The position numbers were made by a program, and so were the translations under genes. Positions 18,565 to 28,041 of a stretch of DNA of 64,000 nucleotides are shown piece by piece (position 1 is the stretch's first letter; the number at the start of each line of letters is the position of its first letter). Source of the DNA: CAYNRE01 sp964399535 (GTDB lineage: Bacteria; Planctomycetota; Planctomycetia; Pirellulales; CAYNRE01); assembly GCA_964399535.1 (NCBI GenBank), contig CAYNRE010000032.1:310001-374000 (forward strand), written 5' to 3'. The notes below the pieces were generated by a model, which searched no databases, was not told the origin of the DNA, and saw only the letters and a list, made by a program, of their open reading frames with translations.

Positions 18565-21500
18565 TTAATGCAGAGCGTCGAGCGGCGTCTGGGCGGCCAG
18601 ATGCGCCTCGGCATCGCTCCGGCCATAGAGCCAGAACAGCGCCGGGTGGACAAAGAAATCCAGCAGCGTCGAGCTGATCAGCCCCCCCAGGATCACGGTC
18701 GCCACGGGGTAAAGAATCTCTTTGCCCGGCTCGTCGCTTGCCAACACCAGCGGCACCAGGGCGATGCCGGCGGTGAGCGCGGTCATGAGCATGGGGGCCA
18801 GCCGCTCGAGCCCCGCCCGCACGATCATGGTCTGGGAGAAGCTCTCTCCCTCGAAGCGCACCAGGTGCAGGTAGTGGGCCAGCAGCAGAATGCCGTTCCG
18901 CGAGGCGATCCCCGAGAGCGAAATGAACCCGACCAAGCTGGCCACGGTAAACGACTGGCCGGTGACCACCAGCGCGGTCACGGCGCCAATGGCGGCCATG
19001 GGCAGGGCAGCCAGTACCTGGAGCGACAGGCTCACCGAACCGAACAGCGTGTACAGCGCCACGAACATTCCAGCCAGTGAGACCAGGCTCAAGAGCACGA
19101 TGGTTCGCGTGGCCTCGGCCTGGTTCTCGAACTGACCGGTGAGCTCGAGGAAGTAGCCCGGCGGCAGGCTGGTGGTCACCGGCGCCAGCGCTTGGCGCAG
19201 ATCGGCGACGAAGCTTCCCAGGTCGCGCCCCGCCGTGTTGCATTGCACAATGATCCGGCGACGCACATTCTCGCGATGGATCGTGTTGGGCCCCGTGGTA
19301 TCGACCACCTCGGCCACGCTGGAAAGCGGAATCTTAGCCCCGCTGGGTAGCGTAAGCGATAAGCGGCGGAGCAGGCTGGGGTCTTGCCGGTACGGTTCGT
19401 CCAGGCGCACTAACAAGTCGAATTTCCGCTCACCGTCGACCACTTCGGAAACCACCTGGCCATTCATGGCCGTTTCGACGAAGCGATTGACGTCGGCCAC
19501 GGTCAGGGCATAAGTCGATAGCTGCTCGCGCTTCACCCGCAATTGAATTTGCGGAATCTCTACCTGCGACTCAGTCACCAGGTCGCGCACGCCGGGCACC
19601 GTGGCCATGGCCTGGTGAACTTCGCCCGCCAGACGGCGCAGCTGCCCCAGGTCGTCGCCAAAGATTTTTACGCCGACCTGCGACTTGACCCCCGAAAGCA
19701 TGTGGGAAATCTGGTGCGCCAACGGCTGTTCGACCGAAAACACCGCACCGGGCACGGTGGCCAATTCGCGGCGCAAGTCGACCAGCACGGCGGCCCGGTC
19801 CCGATGCCGCTCAGGCCGGAAGGCGACGATAATCTCGGAAGCATTCACCCCCTCGACGTGTTCGTCCTGGTCGGCCCGGCCGGTCCGCCGGCCAAAGGTC
19901 AGCACGCCGTCGACCCGGGCAATCGCCTCTTCCGCCATGCCGGCAATGCGGTTCGATTCATCGAGCGAGGTGCCGGGCGGCAGGAACAAATTCACCTGCA
20001 TGCTGCCTTCGTTAAAGGGGGGGAGAAAATCCTGCCCCAGCCGGCTCGCCAGCACTCCGCTCAGCACCACCGCCCCGGCCACGCCGATCAGGATGGGCCG
20101 AGGATGCGCCAGGCTGAACCGAATAGCCAGGCCGGCCAGCCGTTTGAGCTGCCTCAGCAGCCAGCCGTCGCCCGCGTGGCTCGACTCGCCCGAATGCAGT
20201 AAGAGCAACGACGACAGAACGGGCGTAACCGTTAGCGACACCAAGAGCGAACCGAGAATGGAAACGATGTAGGCCAGGGCCAGGGGCTTGAACAACCGCC
20301 CTTCGATTCCCCCCAGGGCCAAGAGGGGCAAGAAGACCAGCACCACCAGGATCGTACTGAATACGATCGAATTGCGGACCTCGCTCGAGGCTTCGTACAC
20401 CACGCGCAGCACGGGTCGCGGTTCGGCCAGGCGCCGGTTTTCACTTAGGCGTCGGAAAATGTTCTCGACGTCGACCACCGCGTCGTCGACCAGTTCGCCG
20501 ATCGCCACGGCCAGGCCGCCCAGGGTCATCACGTTGATCGAAAGCTCGAGCCAGTGGAACACCAGCGCGGTAAACAACAGCGAGAGGGGGATCGCCGTGA
20601 GCGTGATCAGCGTGGTGCGCAAGTTGAGCAGGAAAAGAAACAAAATCACCACGACCAGCAGGCTGCCGTCGCGCAGCGCCATGATCACATTGTGGATGGC
20701 CAGATCGATGAACCGCTTCTGCTGATAAATCTCGGTTTCGATTCGCACATCGTCCGGCAGCGAAACCTGCAGGTCGTCCAGGGCGGTTAGCACCCCCTGC
20801 GTCAGGGCTCGGGTATCGCTGCCGGGCTGCTTGGTCACGATCATCAGCACGGCGGGCCGGCCCTCGACCGCGGCGTCGCCCCGTTTCACCTCGGGGGCCT
20901 CGACAATCTGGGCCACCTGGTCGAGCAACACGGGCCGTTCGCCGTGGCGTCGGACCACGGTCTTGGCCAAATCGTCGGCCGAGTGAACGCGTCCCAGCGA
21001 CCGCACCAAAAACTCCCGGGGACCGCGCACAACATATCCGCCGGCTGCATTGCTGTTGCTTTCGGCCACGGCCTGTTCGATCTCGCCCAGGGTAACCCCG
21101 TAGCTCACCATCGACTCGGGACGCACCAGCACTTGGAACTGCTTGCGCCCGCCCCCCAGCACGGCCACCTGGGCCACGCCGGGAACGGCCAACAGGCGCT
21201 GGCGCACCACCCAGTCGGCCAGCGTGCGGAGTTCGACGGGCGAGGTTTCGCCGCCGTCGCTCCAGAGGCCGAACTGCAGCACCTGCCCCATGATCGACGA
21301 CATGGGCGCCAGGTGCGGCCGTGTCCCAGCCGGCAACCGGGCACTGGCCAGCGCGATTTTCTCGCTGACGATTTGCCGGGCCAAATAGGGGTTGGTCGAC
21401 CAATCGAACTCTACATTGATCACCGAGAGTCCCGCGGCGCTCGAGCTGCGCACCGCTTGCACGCCGGTGGCTCCGTTGACCGACGTTTCCAGGGGAAAGG

Positions 21501-21696
21501 TGATCAGTGTCTCGACCTCCTCGGGAGCCAGTCCCGGGGCCTCGGTCAGCACCGTAACCCGAGGGCGGTTCAAGTCGGGAAACACGTCGATGGGAAGCTG
21601 TTCCGCCGCGCGGAAACCGTAGAAGGTCATTCCGCCCGCCACCATCAAGGTGAGCAGGCGATGGTTCAGCACGAATCGAATGACGGCGTTTAGCAA
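18565..21696 (-). CDS. CusA/CzcA-family heavy-metal efflux RND permease
   Basis: 1043 residues, the expected size of an inner-membrane RND pump with twelve membrane helices and two large periplasmic loops. LPIDVFPDLNRPRV near residue 35 and the helix-4 motif GELVDDAVVDVEN near residue 400 are HME-family features. The proton-relay Asp and Glu of that helix are kept, while the first CzcA Asp position is Ala, as in CusA. It follows the periplasmic adaptor gene by 93 bases. No outer-membrane factor gene is nearby, so the third component must be encoded elsewhere. Metal specificity is unresolved. Confidence 0.9.
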   Translation of the reverse strand: MLNAVIRFVLNHRLLTLMVAGGMTFYGFRAAEQLPIDVFPDLNRPRVTVLTEAPGLAPEEVETLITFPLETSVNGATGVQAVRSSSAAGLSVINVEFDWSTNPYLARQIVSEKIALASARLPAGTRPHLAPMSSIMGQVLQFGLWSDGGETSPVELRTLADWVVRQRLLAVPGVAQVAVLGGGRKQFQVLVRPESMVSYGVTLGEIEQAVAESNSNAAGGYVVRGPREFLVRSLGRVHSADDLAKTVVRRHGERPVLLDQVAQIVEAPEVKRGDAAVEGRPAVLMIVTKQPGSDTRALTQGVLTALDDLQVSLPDDVRIETEIYQQKRFIDLAIHNVIMALRDGSLLVVVILFLFLLNLRTTLITLTAIPLSLLFTALVFHWLELSINVMTLGGLAVAIGELVDDAVVDVENIFRRLSENRRLAEPRPVLRVVYEASSEVRNSIVFSTILVVLVFLPLLALGGIEGRLFKPLALAYIVSILGSLLVSLTVTPVLSSLLLLHSGESSHAGDGWLLRQLKRLAGLAIRFSLAHPRPILIGVAGAVVLSGVLASRLGQDFLPPFNEGSMQVNLFLPPGTSLDESNRIAGMAEEAIARVDGVLTFGRRTGRADQDEHVEGVNASEIIVAFRPERHRDRAAVLVDLRRELATVPGAVFSVEQPLAHQISHMLSGVKSQVGVKIFGDDLGQLRRLAGEVHQAMATVPGVRDLVTESQVEIPQIQLRVKREQLSTYALTVADVNRFVETAMNGQVVSEVVDGERKFDLLVRLDEPYRQDPSLLRRLSLTLPSGAKIPLSSVAEVVDTTGPNTIHRENVRRRIIVQCNTAGRDLGSFVADLRQALAPVTTSLPPGYFLELTGQFENQAEATRTIVLLSLVSLAGMFVALYTLFGSVSLSLQVLAALPMAAIGAVTALVVTGQSFTVASLVGFISLSGIASRNGILLLAHYLHLVRFEGESFSQTMIVRAGLERLAPMLMTALTAGIALVPLVLASDEPGKEILYPVATVILGGLISSTLLDFFVHPALFWLYGRSDAEAHLAAQTPLDALH

Positions 21697-21766
21697 GGTT
21701 TCACCTGGCCGGTGAATTCAAGGAGGATGGCGCCCGCACCGTAGGTCGGCGCGGCCGGCTCAAGAT

Positions 21767-21780
21767 GGCCGCGGCACGCC
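21767..21780. repeat. Third copy of the 14-mer GGCCGCGGCACGCC
   Basis: The copy lies between the RND adaptor stop and the permease start, identical to the tandem pair at 9883-9910. With three copies of a GC-rich 14-mer this may be chance or a short dispersed motif. Confidence 0.5.
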
Positions 21781-21789
21781 TGGGGGCGG

Positions 21790-23310
21790 TTAGTGTTCGT
21801 GGTCGTGATGTGGCTCGCCGCCGCCGGAAAGCCGGTTCTTCCAGGTCAGCAGCAACTGGTGGGCTCCGGAGAGAGCCACGCTGTCGCCGGGCTTGAGCCC
21901 GCCCCCCGCCGCGATCACCACCGAGAGCGGGTCGCGGTGCTCGACGGCGACGGCGAGCCGGTGAAAGTGCCCCTGGTCTTCGAGAAACACATAGTTTTCG
22001 GCCCCCTCCGAAGCCACCGCTTCCAACGGCAAGACCAATCGCGATTCCCAGCGCTCCACGGGAATCAGCACCTGTACCCGCTGCCCAGGGCGAAATCGCC
22101 AATCGATGACCCGGCGGCCGTCCGGATTGGTCGAGTCACGAACGATTTCGTTCGACAGCGATACGAAGAACCGCATGGTGCGGGAATCGGGTTCAATCTG
22201 ACCGGCCAGGTGCGAAAGCGCTAGCCCGGCCACGGTTTGCGGGGGGCGCCCCTCGCCCTCGATCACGATGGACAAGTGCCATCCTTTTTCCGCCAGCGAC
22301 TCGAGCGCCGGTAGATCTTGCTCGAAGGCTCTCCCTTCGACCGTCAGATGCCGGTGGTCGGCCAGGTCCACCAGGCAAGTGCCAGCCGTCACGCTCTGGC
22401 CCGAGGTAATCTTTAACCGCTCGACGACCAGCAGCGTGGGGCCCCCATCAGCGATCGACTCCGGCCGCGGGCTGACCAGCGTCAGCGTGCCCAACAACCG
22501 CCGATCGGCGCGAATCTGGGCCACCTGCTCCTGCGAAAGTCCATGCAAAAGCAGTGCCTGCGACTGGGCCCGCAGCTCGGCCTCGAGCTGCTGCTGCTGG
22601 TACTGAGCCGCCAACAGGCTCTTGCGGGCAATCACTCCCTCTTCGGCTACGGACTCGAGCCGGGTGATCTCGCGCTGAATGACGTCCAGACTCTCAATCT
22701 TCCGCAGAAAATCGGCCTGGGTCTGGACCAAGTCTTCTTGGGTCAACCGCACTTCGCAAAGCGGCTGGCCGGGCTCGATCGCTTGGCCCTCGACCACGAA
22801 AATCTTCGTCACTACCCCGGTCAAAGGCGCGGGAACTTCGATCTTCGACCGGCCCGGTAGTTCGGCAACCAATCCGGGCACCCGGGTAGTTTGCTCGTAC
22901 GGCCCGAGTTGCACCTGGCCGATCTCAATGCCGACCGAGCGCTGGGCTTCGGCCGTCAGGTAAACGGCCGAGGCTTCTTCGTCGGCGTTATGTCCGTGCG
23001 GAAGGTCGTGGTCATGGTCGGCCGCGCCGCCGTGGTCATGGTCGGCCGCGCCGCCGTGATCATGGTCGGCCGCGTTTCCGCTCGACCGCGCGACCTCCGC
23101 CACTCCGGGTACAGCCCGGCTCCACCCCGACCAGCGCGCAAGCGACTGCACCCCCGTGCCCAGCAAAACTCCCAGGGCGACCGAACCGGCGACCAAGCCC
23201 GCCTGGCGCATCCAGGCCGGTTTCTGCCGGTTCTCTGGCATGCTGGGCGACGATTCAGACGAATTAGCCGCCTCGGCTGCATCGCAAGACGTGAGGGGGG
23301 TATCGCTCAT
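21790..23310 (-). CDS. Periplasmic adaptor (CusB/HlyD type) of the heavy-metal RND pump, His-rich
   Basis: 506 residues. One membrane anchor (about residues 35-57) is followed by a His/Asp-rich stretch of DHDHGGAA repeats ending HDLPHGHNADEE (about residues 80-112). The typical adaptor parts follow: lipoyl-like segments (GRSKIEVPAPLTGVV and a matching later half), an alpha-helical hairpin around residues 190-255 and a beta-barrel. The protein ends GGGEPHHDHEH, a second metal-binding tail. The His clusters suggest a role in binding copper, zinc or silver before handing it to the permease. It precedes the permease gene by 93 bases. Confidence 0.88.
   Translation of the reverse strand: MSDTPLTSCDAAEAANSSESSPSMPENRQKPAWMRQAGLVAGSVALGVLLGTGVQSLARWSGWSRAVPGVAEVARSSGNAADHDHGGAADHDHGGAADHDHDLPHGHNADEEASAVYLTAEAQRSVGIEIGQVQLGPYEQTTRVPGLVAELPGRSKIEVPAPLTGVVTKIFVVEGQAIEPGQPLCEVRLTQEDLVQTQADFLRKIESLDVIQREITRLESVAEEGVIARKSLLAAQYQQQQLEAELRAQSQALLLHGLSQEQVAQIRADRRLLGTLTLVSPRPESIADGGPTLLVVERLKITSGQSVTAGTCLVDLADHRHLTVEGRAFEQDLPALESLAEKGWHLSIVIEGEGRPPQTVAGLALSHLAGQIEPDSRTMRFFVSLSNEIVRDSTNPDGRRVIDWRFRPGQRVQVLIPVERWESRLVLPLEAVASEGAENYVFLEDQGHFHRLAVAVEHRDPLSVVIAAGGGLKPGDSVALSGAHQLLLTWKNRLSGGGEPHHDHEH
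23013..23074. repeat. 24-bp tandem repeat encoding DHDHGGAA units
   Basis: Copies begin at 23013, 23037 and 23061 (the last is partial) with a unit starting CATGGTCGGCCGCG. They lie in frame within the RND adaptor gene and expand its His-rich metal-binding stretch. Confidence 0.85.
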
Positions 23311-23392
23311 GGGTCAAACGCTCCGCAAAACCTGGGCCAATCCCACGACCGACCACTGGCCAGCCCAGAAACGTGGGCTCTGCCTCTGGCGC

Positions 23393-23450
23393 GGCAAGCC
23401 AAAGCCCCCGCGCGGCACGCCAAAGCCCCCGGGCGGCACGCCAAAAAACG
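23393..23450. repeat. 21-bp tandem repeats upstream of the RND adaptor gene
   Basis: Units begin at 23393 (GGCAAGCCAAAGCCCCC), 23414 (GGCACGCCAAAGCCCCC) and 23435 (partial). They sit 83-140 bases before the adaptor's start codon, in the region expected to hold its promoter or leader, so they could be operator sites. No regulator gene is adjacent. Confidence 0.7.
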
Positions 23451-23534
23451 TAGCGAGCGGGCGGAAAAGCTCGAACCACCGTAGGATGTGGGCCGTTACG
23501 CACGATCAACCCGCCGCCCCAGGACGGGTCAATC

Positions 23535-26500
23535 CTAGCGGGCGAATTCCCAGAACAGCAACCCGGCCGAGCTGAGGGCATCCGTCCGGCCTTGATTGCG
23601 CGGCACAGTCCAAGTACCGCAACCAGGCACCATTCGTTGGCAAGCCATGGCCCAAACCCCCCCGGGCAGTTGGCTCGGGTCGGCCAATTCGGCCAGGGGA
23701 ATCGCGGTTTCGATCGTCCAAAAACCGGAACCGCGCTGCGTGGCGACGAACCACCGGGGATTCCAAGCTTCGTTGTGCCAGCACTGGTCGCTCACCCACC
23801 CGCGCTGGTCAACCATAAGCTGAAAGGCCGTTTGCCGATCGCGATCGGTGTCGAGCCAGAGAACGATTCGATCGCAGTCCGCGAGATCTTGATCGCGCCG
23901 ACGGGGCCCCGGCTGGCCGGAATCGCCCGGGGACGGCATCTGGCAGCGGGCAGCCCAGTACAAAAACTCCTCGTCGTGCACCAATCGTACTTGGGTGGCC
24001 AAGGCGCAGGTCGCGTCTTGCGTGCTCCTCAACTCCAGCGGGGTGCACGCCTGCCAACACGGGTCGCTCAAATCGCCGTCGAGCTTGGGTTTGGTATCGA
24101 CCAGGGTCACGGTTACCCGGTCGGGTGGTGGAGTTCCTTGGCCCGTCTGCAGCCAGGTTTCGACTTGTGCCGCCCGGCGCCAATCTGGGCCCGCGCACGT
24201 CTCGACCAACGCGCCCCACAACTCCGCCGCCAGGGCCGATTGGCGTTGCACCTCCCACTGGGTCATGGGAAATCGCACGAGCGGCTCGGCATGGACTGGC
24301 GGAGCGAGCTGCGCCAGGACCTGGGCAGCCGCAACCGCCTGCAGGCTGCGGTCGACCGCGGACCCCGGCTCGGGCAGCGCGGCGGCTCCCGCCAGGTCGA
24401 GCGGCAGCGCGTCGGGCCCCGGCGGCAAGGCCGCGGGCTCCGCCCCGATTGCCTCTGCGGGGAACCCAGCAGACTCCAGTGCCGATCTGGCCACGCGCGG
24501 ATCGAGCACGCCCGTCGACTGCCGTTTCAAGCAATGACCCACTTCCTGGCTGGCGCCGTACTGCACCAACCACACCAGGGCTGCCGGCGCCAGGGGATGG
24601 TCGCGATGCCGCCGGGCGAAGGCGGTCAGCGTTTCGGCCGCCAACGACCACTGGCCGGTTCGCGCGTATTCACTTCCCAAACGAAACCAGAGCCAGCCGG
24701 CCGAGTTGCGGTCGAGCTGCTGCGACCAGCGCTGCATTTCGCCGAGCAGCTTGACCGATTCTTCCGGCTGGCCGGCCAGCGAAGTGAGAATCGCGCCGAT
24801 GTGCCGCTGCCTCATCAACGACTGGGCCAAATGGGGCGAATCTCTGCCGCCGGTTTCGTCGCTGCGCAGGGGTCCCCGGTCGCGCTGGGCGATTCCGCTT
24901 TTCAGATCGCGGCCGGGCTGTGGGCCCTGTAACTGCCGCACGGCAACCGTGGCCTGCATCGGCGGCACCTGCCGGCCGAGTTGTCCCTGGGCCTGCAGCA
25001 CCGTTTCGCCCAACGAACGGGCCAGGCCTTCGGTCCATTGCATGGCCGACAAGTTCCAGTCGCCCCGCATCCCACCGCGACGAGTGCTCACCACGCGGCG
25101 CACCCCCCAGGGCTCGAGCCAGGCGCGTTCGGCGGCCGGTGCCGAGCTGGTTTCAGCCGCCAACGCGACCGCCTCGACCGCGAACGAACGCATGGGTTGC
25201 GAGGCGGCACCGCTCTCGAACAATCGCTCGTCGGCAACGCTAATCACCTCGGGCCGCCACTGTCGAATGCGCTGCGCGAGGATTCGCAGAATTCGCTCGC
25301 GAGCCGGCTCGGCGGTCGGCAGCGCGCCGCTGGGGGCTGCGCCAACCCGCGAGGTGTCGGAACCACCGGGCTCTCTCTGGGGATTGACCCAGACCTGGTC
25401 GGCACCGAAGCCACCGGCGGCCAACACGGCCTGATGCAGGGTCGCCAGCGTCAGGCCCGCGCCGCCGAGGAAACCACCCGGGGAAACCGGCGTCAACAGT
25501 TCGACGCGCGCCCTCCAGTTCTGGCTCCCGGCCGCTTCGGCCAGTAGCTCCCAGCAGATTTCTTCAGGGGTCAGCGCCAGCTCGAGCAGGCCCAGTCGGT
25601 GTCCCTTTCCACGAACTGTGTTCCAAGTTGCGCCGCCATCTTGAGTGACGACTACCACCCCCAGCGCGCCGACGGCGCAGCCCTGGGAATCGCTGGCAAA
25701 GCAAATGCTTTCCAGCGGCAAGGGCTGGCCGGTTGGCTGCGCGGTCCAGGTTTGGCCCGCGTCGGACGAGTGAAAGACCACCGAACCCGGCGTTCCAACC
25801 ACCCAAATCCGGGGGCCGCGCACGGCCAGTCCCCGGAAGTCGATCGCCCGAGTCGATTCGTCGGCCGGCCAACCCGACGGCAACTGCCAATGGACCCCTG
25901 CGTCCGGGCTGGTGAGCACCAGGCCGCCATCGCCCACAAGCCACGCACGACCATCGCCCGCCAAATGCACCCGTCGCACACGCCGGCCCTGCAGGCCTGG
26001 CACCTGGCCGGGCACCACCTGCTGGGGTCCGCAGCGCAGCAGCTCTCCTTCAGGGCCGACAAGCAATCCGTGGTCGAAATCGGCCAGCGAGCCGTGAGCC
26101 CAAGCCAGGGGGCGGGCAGGCGATTCGGAAGGGCCATCCGGTTCGCCCTGCCGGAAGGGAGAGTTCGAGTTACCGGGCGGGTCGCCCACCGAACCCCAAG
26201 CACGTCCTCCGGTGGCAGTCCGCTGAATTCCGGTCGGAAAGAGCGAGGTCGCCCGGCCGGCGGTCCAGCCGTTTCCCCCCGGGAAAGCGCGGGCCCAAGT
26301 CAACGGCGGCAGCACCAGGCTCTGATCGCGAATCCAGCTTTGGCCGCCGTCGCGGGTACGCAGCAAGACACCGGTGGCCAGCCCGGTGTAGGGCACTATC
26401 TCCCAGCCCGCGGCCCAACCCTGCTGGGCATCGGCCATGGTCAGACACTCAAGCCGCCCCAGAAAGCTCGAGGGCTGCGTGGTCCAAGTCTGCCCACCGT

Positions 26501-26735
26501 CGTTGGTCATCAGCAGCGTGCCCCGGTCGCCGCAGGCCCAGCCCTGCTCGGTGTCACGAAACCAAACGTCGGTCAAATCGGCATCCTCCCAGGGACCCTT
26601 GGGAGGCGCGACCGGCAAACGGCCCGGGGGTGGGGGCGGTGCAGCGAGCGGTTCGGCGCCGCTTGCCGGTTGCCCGCTCGTGGCAAGGGCCGCCAAGCCC
26701 AGCAGCACCCACAGGAGGCGGCGATTGGGTTTCAA
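23535..26735 (-). CDS. Large exported protein with YCF48/BNR-like N-terminus and CBM9-like C-terminus
   Basis: 1066 residues with a signal peptide (LLWVLLGLAALATSG). The first 380 residues contain repeated YCF48/BNR-type blades such as LLMTNDGGQTWTTQP, LRTRDGGQSWIRD, FHSSDAGQTWTAQP and VTQDGGATWNTV, which form beta-propellers. The middle is helical and not recognised; IRQWRPEVISVAD near residue 490 faintly recalls PIG-L-type domains but no catalytic motif is seen. The last 185 residues (KLDGDLSDPCW to the end) resemble CBM9-like carbohydrate-binding domains. It probably acts at the cell surface. It lies 52 bases after the MscS-like gene, co-directional with it. Function is unknown. Confidence 0.75.
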   Translation of the reverse strand: MKPNRRLLWVLLGLAALATSGQPASGAEPLAAPPPPPGRLPVAPPKGPWEDADLTDVWFRDTEQGWACGDRGTLLMTNDGGQTWTTQPSSFLGRLECLTMADAQQGWAAGWEIVPYTGLATGVLLRTRDGGQSWIRDQSLVLPPLTWARAFPGGNGWTAGRATSLFPTGIQRTATGGRAWGSVGDPPGNSNSPFRQGEPDGPSESPARPLAWAHGSLADFDHGLLVGPEGELLRCGPQQVVPGQVPGLQGRRVRRVHLAGDGRAWLVGDGGLVLTSPDAGVHWQLPSGWPADESTRAIDFRGLAVRGPRIWVVGTPGSVVFHSSDAGQTWTAQPTGQPLPLESICFASDSQGCAVGALGVVVVTQDGGATWNTVRGKGHRLGLLELALTPEEICWELLAEAAGSQNWRARVELLTPVSPGGFLGGAGLTLATLHQAVLAAGGFGADQVWVNPQREPGGSDTSRVGAAPSGALPTAEPARERILRILAQRIRQWRPEVISVADERLFESGAASQPMRSFAVEAVALAAETSSAPAAERAWLEPWGVRRVVSTRRGGMRGDWNLSAMQWTEGLARSLGETVLQAQGQLGRQVPPMQATVAVRQLQGPQPGRDLKSGIAQRDRGPLRSDETGGRDSPHLAQSLMRQRHIGAILTSLAGQPEESVKLLGEMQRWSQQLDRNSAGWLWFRLGSEYARTGQWSLAAETLTAFARRHRDHPLAPAALVWLVQYGASQEVGHCLKRQSTGVLDPRVARSALESAGFPAEAIGAEPAALPPGPDALPLDLAGAAALPEPGSAVDRSLQAVAAAQVLAQLAPPVHAEPLVRFPMTQWEVQRQSALAAELWGALVETCAGPDWRRAAQVETWLQTGQGTPPPDRVTVTLVDTKPKLDGDLSDPCWQACTPLELRSTQDATCALATQVRLVHDEEFLYWAARCQMPSPGDSGQPGPRRRDQDLADCDRIVLWLDTDRDRQTAFQLMVDQRGWVSDQCWHNEAWNPRWFVATQRGSGFWTIETAIPLAELADPSQLPGGVWAMACQRMVPGCGTWTVPRNQGRTDALSSAGLLFWEFAR

Positions 26736-26787
26736 CGGTCAGCCTCCGTGCTGGCAGGTTGGGTGGCTGGTCGTGGGGCGAAGAGGG

Positions 26788-27696
26788 CTAGCGAATCGCC
26801 TCGTTCAGCATCCGCGTGTTGGGCACGCTGTGGCGGTTGAGCAGCCCCCCCTCTTCGGTTTCGATGACCGTGGCCACGGGCCCCACCTCGCGCACGGTGC
26901 CCCGCATGCCCGCCACGGTCACCCGGTCGCCGGCCTGCAGCCGCTGCCGGGTATAGTAGCCGGCCAGAATTCCCGCCATCACATCGCGTCCTCCCAACCC
27001 GAGCGCCAGGCCGAAACCCAGCGCCACGGCGCCGAAACCAATCAGAATCAGCTCGCGCAACAATTCGAACTTGATTCCGAGTTGGTCGAACGCCGCCAGG
27101 AACGTCATCAGGGCCAAGACACCGTAGCAGCCGCTGGCCAGGTATTCGGCGTAGGAAATGCCCAACCGGTCGGCGCTGGTGGCGATCAGGCCGCGGAGGA
27201 ACTGGGCCACGAGCAAGCCCACGATCACCACCACCGTGGCCACCAACAGCCGAGGGATATAGGCCACGATCTGTTGCATGGCCGTGGAGACGGTTTCCAG
27301 CCCCAGGATGTTGAAGCCCGCGGTAAGAAACACGCTCATCAAGAGCCAGAACACCATTTGGCCGACAATCCAGGAAACGCTACGGCGAATGCCCACCTGC
27401 TGCATCGAGGCTTGCAGCCCGCTCCGCTGGGCGGCCGTCTCCAGGCCAATGGCCTCGGCCACGGCCTGCGAGAATCGTCCCGCGATGCGGGCCACCACGT
27501 ATCCGGCCACCACCACGACCACCATCGCCAGCACCTGGGGCAGCAGGCCAACAATCTGGCTGAAGGCCTCGCGAAAACTGCGGGTGAAGATCTGGCCCCA
27601 GTTCTCCACCACTTGCATGTCCATCTGTTCGAGTATGCGGGCCGGGCCGGCCGGCAAATCGGCGGTTACCGTCGCGGGGGCTTCATTCGGCGCCAT
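26788..27696 (-). CDS. MscS-family mechanosensitive channel (CmpX-like)
   Basis: 302 residues. Repeated helices of the type PQVLAMVVVVVAGYVVARIAGRF and PRLLVATVVVIVGLLVAQFL are the conserved TM_helix repeats of CmpX-like proteins. The C-terminal part, with GGRDVMAGILAGYYTRQRLQ, GDRV and a GTVREVGPVATVIET segment, is the MscS pore/beta domain, shortened and lacking the long cytoplasmic vestibule. It likely responds to membrane tension. It is preceded by the sigma-factor pair (74-base gap) and followed by the YCF48 gene, suggesting one transcript. Confidence 0.85.
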   Translation of the reverse strand: MAPNEAPATVTADLPAGPARILEQMDMQVVENWGQIFTRSFREAFSQIVGLLPQVLAMVVVVVAGYVVARIAGRFSQAVAEAIGLETAAQRSGLQASMQQVGIRRSVSWIVGQMVFWLLMSVFLTAGFNILGLETVSTAMQQIVAYIPRLLVATVVVIVGLLVAQFLRGLIATSADRLGISYAEYLASGCYGVLALMTFLAAFDQLGIKFELLRELILIGFGAVALGFGLALGLGGRDVMAGILAGYYTRQRLQAGDRVTVAGMRGTVREVGPVATVIETEEGGLLNRHSVPNTRMLNEAIR

Positions 27697-27770
27697 GATC
27701 TTGCGCTCCTCGGGCTGGTTGATTCAGGCCGGCCGAACCGGCAGTTCCAGGGCTTGGATTGGGGGTGGGC

Positions 27771-28007
27771 TTACTCCGGTGGGCGCGGCGGGGCGCCACG
27801 AAGCCGACCGGTCATGGTCAGTTCCAACCAGCCGCCGATCGCCGGCCCGAAATCGCGAGCCGCGCTGGCCGCCGCCTGCAGGGCAAACTCGACCAAATGC
27901 GTGGTCAGCAGCCAGTGGTTGACCCGGTGGTGCAACTGGCTGGAAAAATCGCCCGGCAGCGGTGGCACGGGCCGGTTAGCGAGCGCTTCCAGCGGGTCGG
28001 TCGGCAT
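27771..28007 (-). CDS. Small protein encoded directly after the ECF sigma factor
   Basis: 78 residues, starting at ATG 28007, 34 bases after the sigma-factor stop. The protein begins MPTDPLEALANRPVPPLPGD, then has RVNHWLLTTHLVEFALQAAA, which could be an amphipathic or membrane helix, and ends with a basic, proline-rich tail. Anti-sigma factors often occupy this position, but no anti-sigma motif is seen. A role as a sigma partner or small membrane protein is inference from location. A longer frame back to 28103 overlaps the sigma gene and is less likely. Confidence 0.6.
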   Translation of the reverse strand: MPTDPLEALANRPVPPLPGDFSSQLHHRVNHWLLTTHLVEFALQAAASAARDFGPAIGGWLELTMTGRLRGAPPRPPE

Positions 28008-28041
28008 GGCTTGGGTTCCTCGCGCTTCCGCGGCCCGAATT

